Assembly: GCA_963969345.1 (NCBI GenBank)
Contig: OZ017767.1
Location: 11,166,471 to 11,230,470, forward strand
Direction: 5' to 3'
DNA: 64,000 nt
Source: Turbatrix aceti
Lineage: Eukaryota; Nematoda; Chromadorea; Rhabditida; Panagrolaimidae
Shown: piece by piece, positions 36,401 to 46,644 of the stretch
Numbering within the stretch: the stretch's first letter is position 1
Layout of the letters: each line of letters begins with the position of its first letter
Notes under the pieces: model-generated
Database searches by the model: none
What the model was told of the DNA's origin: nothing
Seen by the model: the letters and a program-made list of their open reading frames with translations, nothing else
Program-made: the position numbers and the translations under genes

Positions 36401-38329
36401 CATTTTTCCCAAAGTTATGTCGTTTTTCGTGTCAAGACCTGAACTGAATTTCAACACGATCCCAGCGTTTGGCAATTTTTTCTTCAGCTCAGCAACCGAA
36501 ACTCACCATGATGAGAGGGTTTTTATGCTCAAAATTGTCAAAACTTCAATGTTTGATCTCTCCGATTTCAAGATTCTTGAAGCGCTGTGAGTTTTGCATT
36601 CAGATTTTTTTGAAAAAAAATGGTACAAAAATTTTCCATAAGAATGTTTTTTTTTTGTAAAAACTATTTTTTTTAATAAAATTACTGATAGTTAAGAGGC
36701 AGTCTGCGAGCCAATTTACATCCGACGACACAGCAATTTTTACACTTTCAAATGTTTTGAGTCAAAGTTGTAGAGAACCCTGAGGGCAGTCTATATCCGC
36801 GGTATTACATTTTTCAAAAATCGGATTCTGGAGATTTGGCTTCAGATGTGTTTTTCATAAAATCCGATGAAGCGCTTGTCGTTTTAGTCGAAACTGTCTA
36901 AACATTTGATTAGGGGGGTTTCAGAGGGCAAGGAATACGATGGCGTACTCAAATGTTTAAAAAAACAACTGCAAGTATTTTTTATTGAATTTTGGGGTCA
37001 CAAAATCGGCTGCCATATCTTTATTTTGCAAAATGGACCATATAAACCATACCCTATCTGAAAGCCCGTTTTTTTCTGCGTCGAATAAGCTCTTCAGAAA
37101 AAAAACGTAGATTTCCCCCCGCCTTCTAGATCTCGATTTGTAGTCAAAACGACAAAAAACGCTCTTTTTTGTGCTTGTGCGCGTGCGTGCGCGCGCGCGT
37201 GCGCACTCGCTGCGAGACTAGTTTAGGGGGTTTTTTGGTCGTTTTGACTACAAATCGAGATCTAGAAGGCGGGGGGAAATCTACGTTTTTTTTTCTGAAG
37301 AGCTTATTCGACGCAGAAAAAAACGGGTTTTCAGATAGGGTATGATTTATATGGTCCATTTTGCAAAATAAAGATATGGCAGCCGATTTTGTGACCCCGA
37401 AATTCAATAAAAAATACTTGCAGTTGTTTTTTTAAACATCTGAGTACGCCATCGTATTCCTTGCCCCCTGAAACCCGCCTAATCTAATGTTTAGACAGTT
37501 TCGACTAAAACGGCAAGCGCTTCGTCGGATTTTATGAAAAACACATCTGAAGCCAAATCTCCAGAATCCGATTTTTGAAAAATGTAATACCGCGGATATG
37601 GACTGCCCTCAGGGTTCTCTACAACTTTGACTCAAAACATTTGAAAGTGTAAAAATTGCTGTGTCGAACTTCTCCCCTTATTGGTAAAAATTCTCGCAGA
37701 CTGCCTCTTAAATAATTTGATTGGCATGATTTTTTTGCCTAGTGTGTACTTTTTTTTAAATTTTTTATTAATTTGTGGAAAAAAATAATTTTTATTAAAA
37801 AAACATTTTTTATGAAAAAAAAAATTATGACATAAAAAACTTTGTTTATGAAATATTTTTTTTCAGAAACGGCACGAGTCTTTTCCTCTCCTTCCTGACC
37901 AGCCCGATCTGCCAAAACACAGTTGCCACGCTCATCACCGACATCCTCCACCGCGTCATCCGCATTCCATCGGCCTGCAGCATCCTCTACCACAAGTACA
38001 GCTTTCACACGTGGGTCGCGACGGCACTGACACTCTCCCAGTCCCGGTCTCCCGCCATCGCGTGCATGATCCTCGACGTCTTCATCGCGTACGCCGCCGC
38101 CATCGAAGATCTCGTGACCAGCGGAAAGCTCAAAAAATCGGTTGAAAATCTCGCGTGGAAGGAATCCGTCGTCAAGCAGACTGCAAAGTTTGTGAAATCC
38201 CGAATCGAAGGCAACTCTCAGTTTTCGGCAGAACAGAAGGCTGCGCTGGAGGCGATTTCGGTCAAACGGTGGACTGGGAGTGCTCAGAATGGGCATCAGA
38301 GTGGGGGAAAGGAAGAGGCACTCACCTGA
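27464..38329 (+). CDS. URB1/NPA1-like ribosome-biogenesis protein (interrupted locus)
   Basis: Exons 27464-27619, 27666-27817, 28139-28620, 28737-28977 and 37867-38329 join in frame to 497 residues (MPPPSKKPKR...). The sequence DPRFVLLLLAQVMQ, FVEHNALSFATFFLS, LRGLAYSVISEFL and SFHTWVATALTLS follows the C-terminal NopRA1 part of URB1/Npa1, a nucleolar factor for 60S subunit assembly. Full-length homologs are far longer, and only about 280 bases separate this start from the upstream gene, so the N-terminal Npa1 region is absent. Exons 3-4 occur again at 35748-36586. Between the copies lie an N gap, an HflX exon and other duplicated DNA. Use of either exon 3-4 pair keeps frame with exon 5. Confidence 0.75.
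28091..29085. repeat. Duplicated block U1 (URB1 exons 3-4, first copy)
   Basis: Essentially identical to 35700-36695, differing by about one base in a poly-T run. It ends in ...GATAGTTAA directly against the N gap; in the other copy this TTAA is the left boundary of a foldback transposon. Confidence 0.9.
29086..29285. other. Assembly gap (200 N)
   Basis: Exactly 200 undetermined bases, the same length as the gap at 59713-59912, so this is a placeholder and not a measured distance. It begins at the TTAA where the other URB1 copy carries a 1.0-kb palindrome. Confidence 0.99.
30546..31041 (+). pseudogene. HflX/GTPBP6 exon 1 only (truncated copy)
   Basis: Exon 1 is identical in sense to that of the full gene at 47905: MLQLTHLRPLCCAAL start, ENFFVIHPRIRWG and LEEAVALVRTLPGFN, then a GTGAGT donor. 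The intron runs into a truncated transposon and then unrelated DNA, so exons 2-6, including the whole GTP-binding domain, are absent. No working product is possible from this copy. It may be an assembly or haplotype duplicate, or a real gene fragment. Confidence 0.85.
31324..31752. mobile_element. Truncated TTAA foldback element (left arm)
   Basis: TTAACAGACACTCTGCGAGC starts the same insertion as at 48683, in the same place of HflX intron 1. It is cut before the loop at the block junction. The junction bases GCATGATGATCG show only a few bases of shared sequence between the two joined blocks. Confidence 0.85.
31756..35700. repeat. Duplicated block A' (noncoding plus TA palindrome)
   Basis: The same length as 41265-45209 (3945 bases) with a few substitutions, for example near 31918, 32591 and 34397-34490. 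The first 2.2 kb is noncoding DNA with G-runs (32418, 33709) and no gene I can support; the last 1.6 kb is the palindromic transposon at 33996-35565. Confidence 0.9.
33996..35565. mobile_element. Palindromic TA-flanked element, copy 1
   Basis: CAGTGCGTTTCAAAAGGATA at the left is mirrored by TATCCTTTTGAAACGCACT at the right, with TA on both sides, as for Tc1/mariner-type insertions. The arms are about 620 bases each and nearly complementary throughout, around a unique centre at about 34640-34910. No transposase is present, so it must have been moved in trans. The two arms of this copy differ at a few bases. Confidence 0.85.
35700..36695. repeat. Duplicated block U2 (URB1 exons 3-4, second copy)
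   Basis: Holds exon 3 at 35748-36229 and exon 4 at 36346-36586, with the same sequence and splice sites as 28139-28977. This copy is continuous with URB1 exon 5 at 37867, separated only by a foldback transposon in the intron. Confidence 0.9.
36692..37711. mobile_element. TTAA foldback element in URB1 intron 4
   Basis: TTAAGAGGCAGTCTGCGAGC begins the left arm and GCAGACTGCCTCTTAA ends the right. The arms are inverted repeats of nearly 500 bases meeting at a CGCGCG/GTGCGC-rich centre near 37180-37205. Internal blocks (CTTTCAAATGTTTTGAGTCA, GCGTACTCA) are shared with the other family members. No coding capacity is seen. Confidence 0.9.
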
Positions 38330-39367
38330 GCTCCAGGTGACCTCTGAGTTCAATTTGGAGTGCGTTGTTGATTTTTTGTTTCAGTTTTGTCATAAATACA
38401 CTTTTTACGATTTTTTGCTTGGAATTGGTTTTTTACCGTAATTTATTTGAATTTTTTGAAAAATTTAGAGATTTTTTAAAATTGATTTCTTTCACATAAA
38501 TATTTGAATTTTTGAAAATAGAATTCGGGTTTTCTACGGTAGTTTTAATTCGAATTATTTTCTTTATCGCAATTTACCTCATTTTTTTGTTAGAAAGTTT
38601 TGTGAAATATTTAAATTTTTATTTCCAATTTTTTAATTTTAAAATGTTTTTTTTGGAAAAGAGCGATTTTGACGTTCAGTTTTTCATTGTCGGATTCCCA
38701 GACACCATTTTTTTCGCCTATCACGAGTTCTTTGATTTTATTTTTCTGATTGTTTATTTACTTTTAAAACGTTTATGTGTTCGAGTTTTTATGTCCTGGA
38801 AAATTATCAATGCTCAGGAAGGGTGTATCGAATGACATTTTTTGTCTCTTTCTGATCATAAAAAAAGCCTGTTGTGGTTTGGCTGGGAACGGCGGAGATT
38901 TTGTGATTTGTGATCGATGAAGCATAAAAAAGGGAAGTTTTTAGTTGAATAGTTTGTTTATTAATCCTCCCCTTTGACTATTAAATAGACGTCGTTTGTG
39001 TGAACAATTGAAACCAACACGGAAGTTGAAACAAAAAGATCAAACTTTTTTAGAAAAAATCGATCGGACAATTTTTTATTGTAATTTTTTCCATTGAACG
39101 CAAAAACATTTCTGATTAAATGGAACCCATTTTTTGTCCCCAACCAACCCCAAAAAACTCCATTTTTCGTCAATTCATATAAAACAACAATGAAAAAATA
39201 CAAAATGTAACACAACGAAAAAATTGGGTATCATTGATACGGCACAAATATAATAGTTGTAGTTTGGCATGAATATTGAACATCATAAGTTAGTAGGGAT
39301 CGAAGTAAGTGACACATCGTTACCCAGCGGTAGTATGGAAAGCAGACGGTTGGTTGAGTACAGTAGA
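38330..39367. other. Intergenic
   Basis: Very AT-rich; the long + strand frame near 38512-38835 is mostly Phe, Ile and Leu from T-rich DNA and I do not call it a gene. No repeat recognised. Confidence 0.4.
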
Positions 39368-39970
39368 TTAGTTCTCGCCGGAGCCCTCAACTTCAACATC
39401 GTCACGGCGACGACGAACGGCCTCTTCACCAGATCCTTCGACTTCTGTGGCTTCGGCGGAGACAGCGCGCTTGACACGGGCACCTGAGGCGGTGGAGGTT
39501 TCGGATTCTTCGCTGCTGGACGAGGAAGAGGAGTCGGAGCCGGCACCTGAGCCTTCGACTTCGTGGTAGGATGCCCGGGCGGAGCGCACGGATTCGCCGG
39601 AGCCTTCAACTTCGTTGTCGGATGCTCGGACGGCGCGCACGGATTCGCCGGAACCTTCGACTTCGTGGTAGGATGCCCGGGCGGAGCGCACGGCTTCACC
39701 TGAGCCTTCGACTTCGTGGTAGGATGCCCGGGCGGAGCGCACGGCTTCACCTGAGCCTTCGACGACGTCTTCACGCTTGACACGGACAGGTGAGCCGGTG
39801 ACTTCCTGGCCTGAGCCTTCGACGACTTCGTTGGATTCGCTGGACTCGGCGGAGCGGGCATCGCGGGAGAGCAGGGCATCGTCCTCCAATTCCGGGCGGA
39901 ACATGGAATACTGGTTGGTCAGGTGCGCGACGCAGGTGAGGAAGATGAGAGTTGTCCAGAAGGAATTCAT
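39368..39970 (-). CDS. Secreted EGSG-repeat protein, chondroitin-proteoglycan-like
   Basis: A single exon encodes 200 residues starting MNSFWTTLIFLTCVAHLTNQ, a signal peptide. Eight EGSG motifs start at residues 51, 71, 88, 105, 122, 139, 178 and 195; acidic Ser-Gly sites of this kind carry glycosaminoglycan chains in nematode CPG proteins. Four 17-residue units of the form VEGSGEAVRSARASYHE lie in tandem (DNA 39560-39763, 51-bp period). A Ser/Glu-rich run (145-157) follows. RVKR at 63-66 and 165-168 and RRRR at 186-189 are possible furin sites. GC-rich codons contrast with the surroundings. Start chosen at the Met before the signal peptide. Confidence 0.8.
   Translation of the reverse strand: MNSFWTTLIFLTCVAHLTNQYSMFRPELEDDALLSRDARSAESSESNEVVEGSGQEVTGSPVRVKREDVVEGSGEAVRSARASYHEVEGSGEAVRSARASYHEVEGSGESVRAVRASDNEVEGSGESVRSARASYHEVEGSGAGSDSSSSSSSEESETSTASGARVKRAVSAEATEVEGSGEEAVRRRRDDVEVEGSGEN
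39560..39763. repeat. 51-bp in-frame coding minisatellite
   Basis: Four head-to-tail 51-bp units inside the EGSG-repeat gene, each encoding one glycosaminoglycan-attachment motif. The units differ by a few bases. Unit number is likely to vary between strains by slippage or unequal exchange. Confidence 0.8.
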
Positions 39971-41264
39971 GGTGTCGATGGATCTGCTTGGCAAGATAGG
40001 TAGGTTGGAATGCTGAAAATGAGATGTTGTTGTTGCTTAATATATAGGTACATGGTGCATGGTGTGGACACGCGGATGAAAACCTGATTTGACAACAGAA
40101 ACGCGGAAAGGATAAAATTGGAAACAAAATGTACCAAAACGTGATTATGAAACGTATTAGACTGCGCAGAATGAATTTGCAAGAATTGGCCCAATCTTTT
40201 CAGATTCATCTGATGCTGCAGTTACGTTTTAGTACAATGGTGCTAGGTTTAGGGTCCTTCTAAGAGGTGGAGGTGGTTCCACAGTGTTAACCTAGGATCT
40301 TTGTTTTTGAATTGGCATGCTTGTCAAAGTTAGCGTAACCTAGGATAAGAATTTAGAAATTAAGACCAAGAAACATATTAGTTTCTAGAATCCAAAGAAC
40401 TAGCTTTTATCCCTAAAATGACGGTAGTTGTACCCATTAGCCAAGTCTTATGTACTCAGTCTTCCGCGGAAGGTAACATGGAGAATTGTAGCCTGAGGGA
40501 CACTTACCTACCCAGACTGTTTTTCCGCACTATATGAACTATTAGTACTCAAAATCCCTCTTCACCCAGTTTGTCGGTTGGTGTAGCGCGCGACCGGTTA
40601 AATAGAGAATTAAGGATCTCGTGGTGGTCACTTTTGTTTGGTGACCACCCAGAAAAAAACCAGACAAGAACATTTTTTTATTCTCTCTTTCTCTTGATTT
40701 CTGAACAAGGCAGGGGATTAGTTTGTTGCGATTTTGGAGAATCGTTTATTTACTTTTTGACCTCTGAAAAGGAGAAAAATGGAAACGAAACCGCTACAGA
40801 CATTTTTGATAAATGATTTTTTGTTGGTTTACATTTAGAAGAGGTTAGCTAAACCAGAGAGAAAAAAAAAGACTGGTGGTGCCGGCAGTTGTCATGCGGC
40901 TTGAAATAACAACCAACGACCATCGATGGGGATGGTTCGGATGGACGGATGTCAGCGCGAGGGGAGGAGGGAACGAGAGCGATGATCTTGAGGCGGGGCT
41001 TGTTATAGAGGGCAATAATTAATAAATGATAGGCCTAAGATGAGTTTTTCAAGCCCCTCGAGATTATCTGATAGGAAATACGACGCCTTCTTCGAGACAG
41101 GCGAGCGTTCGACTATGGTTGGTATGCAAATGAATGACAAATGGACGGATTAGACGGGCACGTTCCAGAAAGTTTTGAAGACGAAGAAAGGGATAAAGAA
41201 AGAAAGAGAAAGGAAGATGACCATGATGTAATTTGTGTTTGCCCGGGAACGACGGGGATTTCAC
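39971..41264. other. Intergenic
   Basis: No gene supported. A TTTTCAG on the minus strand near 40012-40018 could be the trans-splice acceptor of the EGSG gene. The rest is unassigned and single copy in this window. Confidence 0.4.
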
Positions 41265-44200
41265 ATGATCGCCTCACAGAAGATATGGGACTGGCAATGT
41301 GATGATCAGGTGCATTGCCCTGGTATGTAAGGCAACTGATCGTTGATAAAGATAAGCAGGGTGCAAGGGATAAAGTAAGTGGATGCGTGCGGATGAGCAG
41401 TAAAAAAAACGAGAGAAAGACACTGGTCAAGGTTGGCGGAGGACTGAATGAAAGAGTTTTGTGGGACACTGTGGAATGCAACATTCGTGCACCCGCCCAT
41501 CGATCGTTTTGCATTACGGTTGCGTCATATACGGTTGTGCAGGTAAAAAGTGCCAAATCGGGGGACGGTGAAAGACGCCATTGTTGGTCGGTCCGGTTGT
41601 TTTGGGTGCAAAGGCATGCGAAAAGTGTTTTCTTCGCACCCGATGAGTGGGGGTGGATGTATGCCATCGCGCCGTTCGTTTGTTCGTTCGTTAGCGAAAC
41701 AGTTGACAAGAATGAATGCCAAATGCATGCATGCGCGAACGTTTTGGTAGGGAGAATAGATGGTCGACTCTAATTAAAGAATTTGAAAAGTTTCGCATGG
41801 CACATTGAAGCATTCGGGAAGCTGGGAAGGGAACGAACTGTCATCTTGCATGACAATGTGAGACGAAGAAGTTGGCTTGGTTGTCCACTGGTCAGTCAGT
41901 GGTCAGTGGGGCAATGAGCAAATTTTGGGGGGGGGGGGTTAATAACCAACCGTGCAAAAATTTTTTTTGCAAAAAAATGTTTTTCAAACTGGTAGAAATA
42001 TTGGCGGAAAACATTCGTTTAGCAATTAACCCACTAGGAAGTCAAAAAAGTTGCGCATTCCATAGAAAAAAGATTTTGAACGACTTGTTTAACGGAGTCG
42101 AGAAGATACAAAAATCACATTTTTTATGCATTTATGATGCACGCTTCAACAAGAAAACAACAAATTTGGCAGACCTGCGAATTTTCCCAAACGTAAGTGT
42201 GAGATGTGCCTAAACAGTCGACTATCTGCGCACTGCTGTTTTGAGAAACAAAAATTGCAGTTGAAGCTTTTGTCGTCATTCAAAGTTTCAAAGTTTGATG
42301 AACGCTAACCAGGTGTGTCGGATTTTGTTTAAAAAAAGGTGAGTTTGTTAATTTGGCCTAAGGCAACTCATTTAACAAATTTTGCGCGAAAAAATTGTTA
42401 AGTGAGTTGCAACAACTCAGGTTGTTTAAATTTTACGCGCAACAATGTTGTAAAAAAAATGGGGGGTTAAGTTTTCAAAATTGCCGAAGGCTATCCAATC
42501 TTGAACGATGATAAACAACAATTGTGCAATAACACAGAAGACCACCAAGGATATATCTCCCATTTTTATGGATCACATGATCCTGGACAGGGAAAAAAAA
42601 TGTTTGGGCGTTGGTAGCTTGAACATTTTTTTGCAACAAAACAGATTAGATTTACACTGGATGTTTCTTATATAACAAACAAGCGCTGCACATTGATCAG
42701 AGATAACTGGAAAAATCTGTATCTGGTTTGAAAAAATGAGGTGGTAAAAAGTGAGTCACCGCATTTAAAAGCCTGTTTTTTTTTTTAATTTTTTGTGCAA
42801 AAAGGAATGGCATGTTGATCACTTTTGAAGGCGGGAGGGGATGACTAATCTGTAAAGCGTATCAATATCCGAGCAAACGATAACAAAAAATGTTTATAAA
42901 GATTTCGCATGACGAACGGGGAAAAGGAAAATAATGCATGATTTTATCTTTCTTTGTGGTTCGTTTGTTAGCAGGCCACGGACATGGTCACAAGCGAGGC
43001 GGATGAATCACGAGGGTCGCAGCGGTCGGGGGTTGAGTAAGAATCGGCAGACAACGGAACGAGGAAGGAGAAAAGTTTGAACAATACAAAATATTTAATC
43101 GACGATCGTTATATTTTTATTTTGACCCCTGTCGGTTGCCGGAGGAAAAACAATTGAATTAATGCAACAAAAAAACATGGATGGTACGATGGCTATCACC
43201 GACGAACGTGATTACTGGGGGGGGGGGTCAGGGAAGAAAATTGTGACCGTAAATATTTCTTGTTGAGGGCGAGAAATTTTTTAGAGGGGTTCAAAATAGT
43301 GTAACACAAATTATTTTATTAGAACAATCTCTGGAACCTGTACCAAAAAGTGAATGTTATTGTTTGTTCACGAACACATTTAAAAAAAAAATTTATTTGT
43401 TCGCGAACAACGCTATTTTTTCTGAACAAAAAAATTTACAAAAACAGATAAAATTTAGGTAATCGATGTTATAATGTTTTACAAAAAAAACAGAAATAAC
43501 AATACAGTGCGTTTCAAAAGGATAGGCTCACCCATAAAATCGGATCTTGTAAAAAAATGGTTAAACCTACAATAACGGGAGTGGGCTCATTCGATCCGGC
43601 GTGAGAAGTTACTATAGTTAGGGTACTTGCGATAATTATTTGCAACTAATTACGGCCACAGAAAAATAAATTTTACTTTTTGACCGTTTCAAAAGGATAG
43701 GCTCACTTTGGATTTTATTAAAAATAATTTATTTTATGCGCGCTAAAAATCCGAACACCAGCTATCTGTAACACATGTGATGTCTTTGATTAGAATATGC
43801 CCCATAATCCCTGTTGCACACACTTTTTTTAGAACGTTTTACGCATTTTGGGAAATAAAACCTCTAACATCAATAATGGTGTCCTGAAAGTCAGTGATTG
43901 CCGAGATGAGGCGTCTATTGACACATAGTGCATTGTTATGATACCCTTGTTAGTTTCTGAAAGGTTTGACATTAATTCATCCCATTTACAAATGTCTAAA
44001 AAATATTTTCTGATGTTGACTATTAAAAAAATTAAGATTTTATGCAGTTTTTCATCTCCCCTAACCGAGCCAATTTTTTTTTGGATCATCGACGGGTTTA
44101 ACACGATAGCAGGCAACTTATCTGAACTTTTTGACACAATATGCGGCCTATGCAGCTCACGGCAAACATTACACCGGGCGTTTTGTTAAAGCCAAGTTCA

Positions 44201-45209
44201 GCCACCCTCACCACGGAAGCCTCCACCACAAAAATTGCAGCTTTTTTAAAAGACTTACGTCTGGAAACTCTTTAATACATTTTTGCATTCCAAAGTTAAT
44301 TGTTTGTTACCAATAAACCCAATATGAATGGCTACATTCGTAAAAAAATTGGAATATTAGAACTTGACATCTAACTCTAACCTTTGAGCTATAGCATCCT
44401 CTGCGCCTGGGTTTCGTTAAGAACCGAATGACCTGCAAGTTGTGCCAAACAGTACTGCATAGTTGCCTGCTATCGTGTTAAACCCGTCGATGATCCAGAA
44501 AAAAATTGGCTCGGTTAGGGGAGATGAAAAACTGCATAAAATCTTAATTTTTTTAATAGTCAACATCAGAAAATATTTTTTAGACATTTGTAAATGGGAT
44601 GAATTAATGTCAAACCTTTCAGAAACTAACAAGGGTATCATAACAATGCACTATGTGTCAATAGACGCCTCATCTCGGCAATCACTGACTTTCAGGACAC
44701 CATTATTGATGTTAGAGGTTTTATTTCCCAAAATGCGTAAAACGTTCTAAAAAAAGTGTCTGCAACAGGGATTATGGGGCATATTCTAATCAAAGACATC
44801 ACATGTGTTACAGATAGCTGGTGTTCGGATTTTTAGCGCGCATAAAATAAATTATTTTTAATAAAATCCAAAGTGAGCCTATCCTTTTGAAACGGTCAAA
44901 AAGTAAAATTTATTTTTCTGTGGCCGTAATTAGTTGCAAATAATTATCGCAAGTACCCTAACTATAGTAACTTCTCACGACGGATCGAATGAGCCTACTC
45001 CCGTTATTGTAGGTTTAACCATTTTTTTGCAAGATCCGATTTTATGGGTGAGCCTATCCTTTTGAAACGCACTTTAGTAGACGTTAGCCAATAAAAATGA
45101 CACCGGTTACCAAAAAATACAAAACGCTGATTACTCCAGATTTACGTTGTTTATCCTCATTTTTTTCAAATGATTAAATAAGTTGTTCACTGTTTTTTTG
45201 CGAACATGA
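41265..45209. repeat. Duplicated block A (second copy)
   Basis: Counterpart of 31756-35700, here lying between the EGSG-repeat gene and the small secreted-protein gene. It has no coding gene I can support. Flanks differ from those of the other copy on both sides, giving sharp edges at 41265 and 45209. Confidence 0.9.
43505..45074. mobile_element. Palindromic TA-flanked element, copy 2
   Basis: Same 1570-base element as 33996-35565, with CAGTGCG/CGCACT ends and TA flanks. In this copy the two arms agree at positions where the arms of copy 1 differ, which suggests arm-to-arm correction or a later mutation in copy 1. Confidence 0.85.
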
Positions 45210-45465
45210 TCAAAAATGTTTGCTATTGTTTGATTTCTGGAACAAAAATTTCAAAATGTGTTCACAAACAGACGAAAAAAATGTGTTTGATGATCCCTGT
45301 CCGGACCTGCTCCAATATCAACGTTGATAGGAGTTTTCTCCAATGTTTTTGTTACCGTAACGACAACGATACTTTATTGCATTCAACGTAAATACAATGA
45401 CAACCAACATTATCAACATTACTTATGTACACTCACCACAACAACCACATAGTATACCATATCAA

Positions 45466-45971
45466 TCATCTTCCCAAAAAGGAAGCCGCCGCACCGACGA
45501 GGGGCGCTGAGTACTGCGCAGGCTGAATGCCAAAAGCATTGCCAAAGGTCTGCGCGCCGTTGTAGAGCGTAGAAGCTCCCTGGACCGCGAGCGTACCCCA
45601 GGGCTGCATGGGTGGTTGATTCGGCACGTACCCCTGAGGCTGTTGGCCGCCGAATGCAGGCACGGTGCCGTAGCTGTAGTTCGGGAAGTTTGGATTTTGT
45701 GGCTGATAGCCAGCCGGCAGGTAGGGAGGGGGATCGGGGTTGTAGCGCACTGGGGGAATCTTTTTCTTGAAAATTTCTCGAAGTACTGGGTCGTCATAGT
45801 CTTCGATGTCTTCTGCTGTGGGGATCTTTCGTCGCTGAAAAGTGGGAATGTACTGGTTGATGAACAACAAAAAATATTTAATTAATTAATTACCTGTGCT
45901 TGTGAGGAGCAGAGCTGTGGCATGAGTGCCAGGACAAGGACGGTGAGGTATAGCGAGGTGATCAGATGCAT
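45466..45971 (-). CDS. Small secreted Pro/Gln/Tyr-rich protein
   Basis: Exons 45971-45894 and 45834-45466 give 148 residues. Exon 1 is almost exactly a signal peptide (MHLITSLYLTVLVLALM...CSSQAQ). The mature part begins RRKIPTAEDIEDYDD, then is rich in Pro, Tyr, Asn and Gln (NPDPPPYLPAGYQPQNPNF, GGQQPQGYVPNQPPM), and ends QYSAPLVGAAASFLGR. No cysteines occur after the signal peptide. It resembles extracellular-matrix or cuticle-associated low-complexity proteins in composition only; I recognise no family. Intact. Confidence 0.8.
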
Positions 45972-46644
45972 TCTGTGGGGTTGACTGAAATTTGACTTGG
46001 GTTTTTTACGTGGACTGATTCGGAGACGTGGGACGATCACGGAGATGGTGTCTGACAGGTGATATTTATTTAAAACGCATTGGAACGCGACGGGCGGATT
46101 TTGCTTCGGGTGAGTGAATGGGGAACCAAACTTTTGCATGAAAAAAAAGTTTTTTGAAAACTGGAGTTGGTTTAGATGTGGCATAAGTTTAAAAAAAACG
46201 TAAAAAAATATGTAGTGTTATTTTTTAACTTTTCTACGACAACATAAATTTTGGTTTGTGTGAAACAACTTTTCTTTTCTGTATAATATTATTTTCATTT
46301 GATAGTTCAAACAAATATAATTTTTTTGTTACTAATTTTTTTTTAAACAGTCGAGGACCTTGAAAATAGCTGAAAACAATTTTATCCTGTTTTATCGACT
46401 TTCACTGGTTTTTTCATCAACATCAAGATGATCAACCCATCTGATGACAAAAAAATCTAAAACAAGATTTTCTATTTTGATCTTTTACAAATAATTTTTC
46501 ATTTGTGCCTGGAATTAAAACTCATCTAGATCACGGACGAATCTGGTTTCGGGATCTGTTTTGACCGTATTTCGCTACAAAAGTGATTCACATAAATAAT
46601 TTTGACAAATTTAAAAAAAAGTTTAGAAAACTAAATTTCATCAA
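45972..46644. other. Intergenic
   Basis: AT-rich upstream region of the small secreted-protein gene; nothing else recognised. Confidence 0.4.

Noticed and set aside
38512..38835. 107-codon Phe/Ile-rich frame
   Set aside because: Open because the DNA is T-rich; no signals or homology.
39283..39879. Other long frames across the EGSG-repeat gene rich in Pro/Lys or Arg
   Set aside because: They arise from the 51-bp repeat read in other frames; only one frame has a signal peptide and the EGSG motif.
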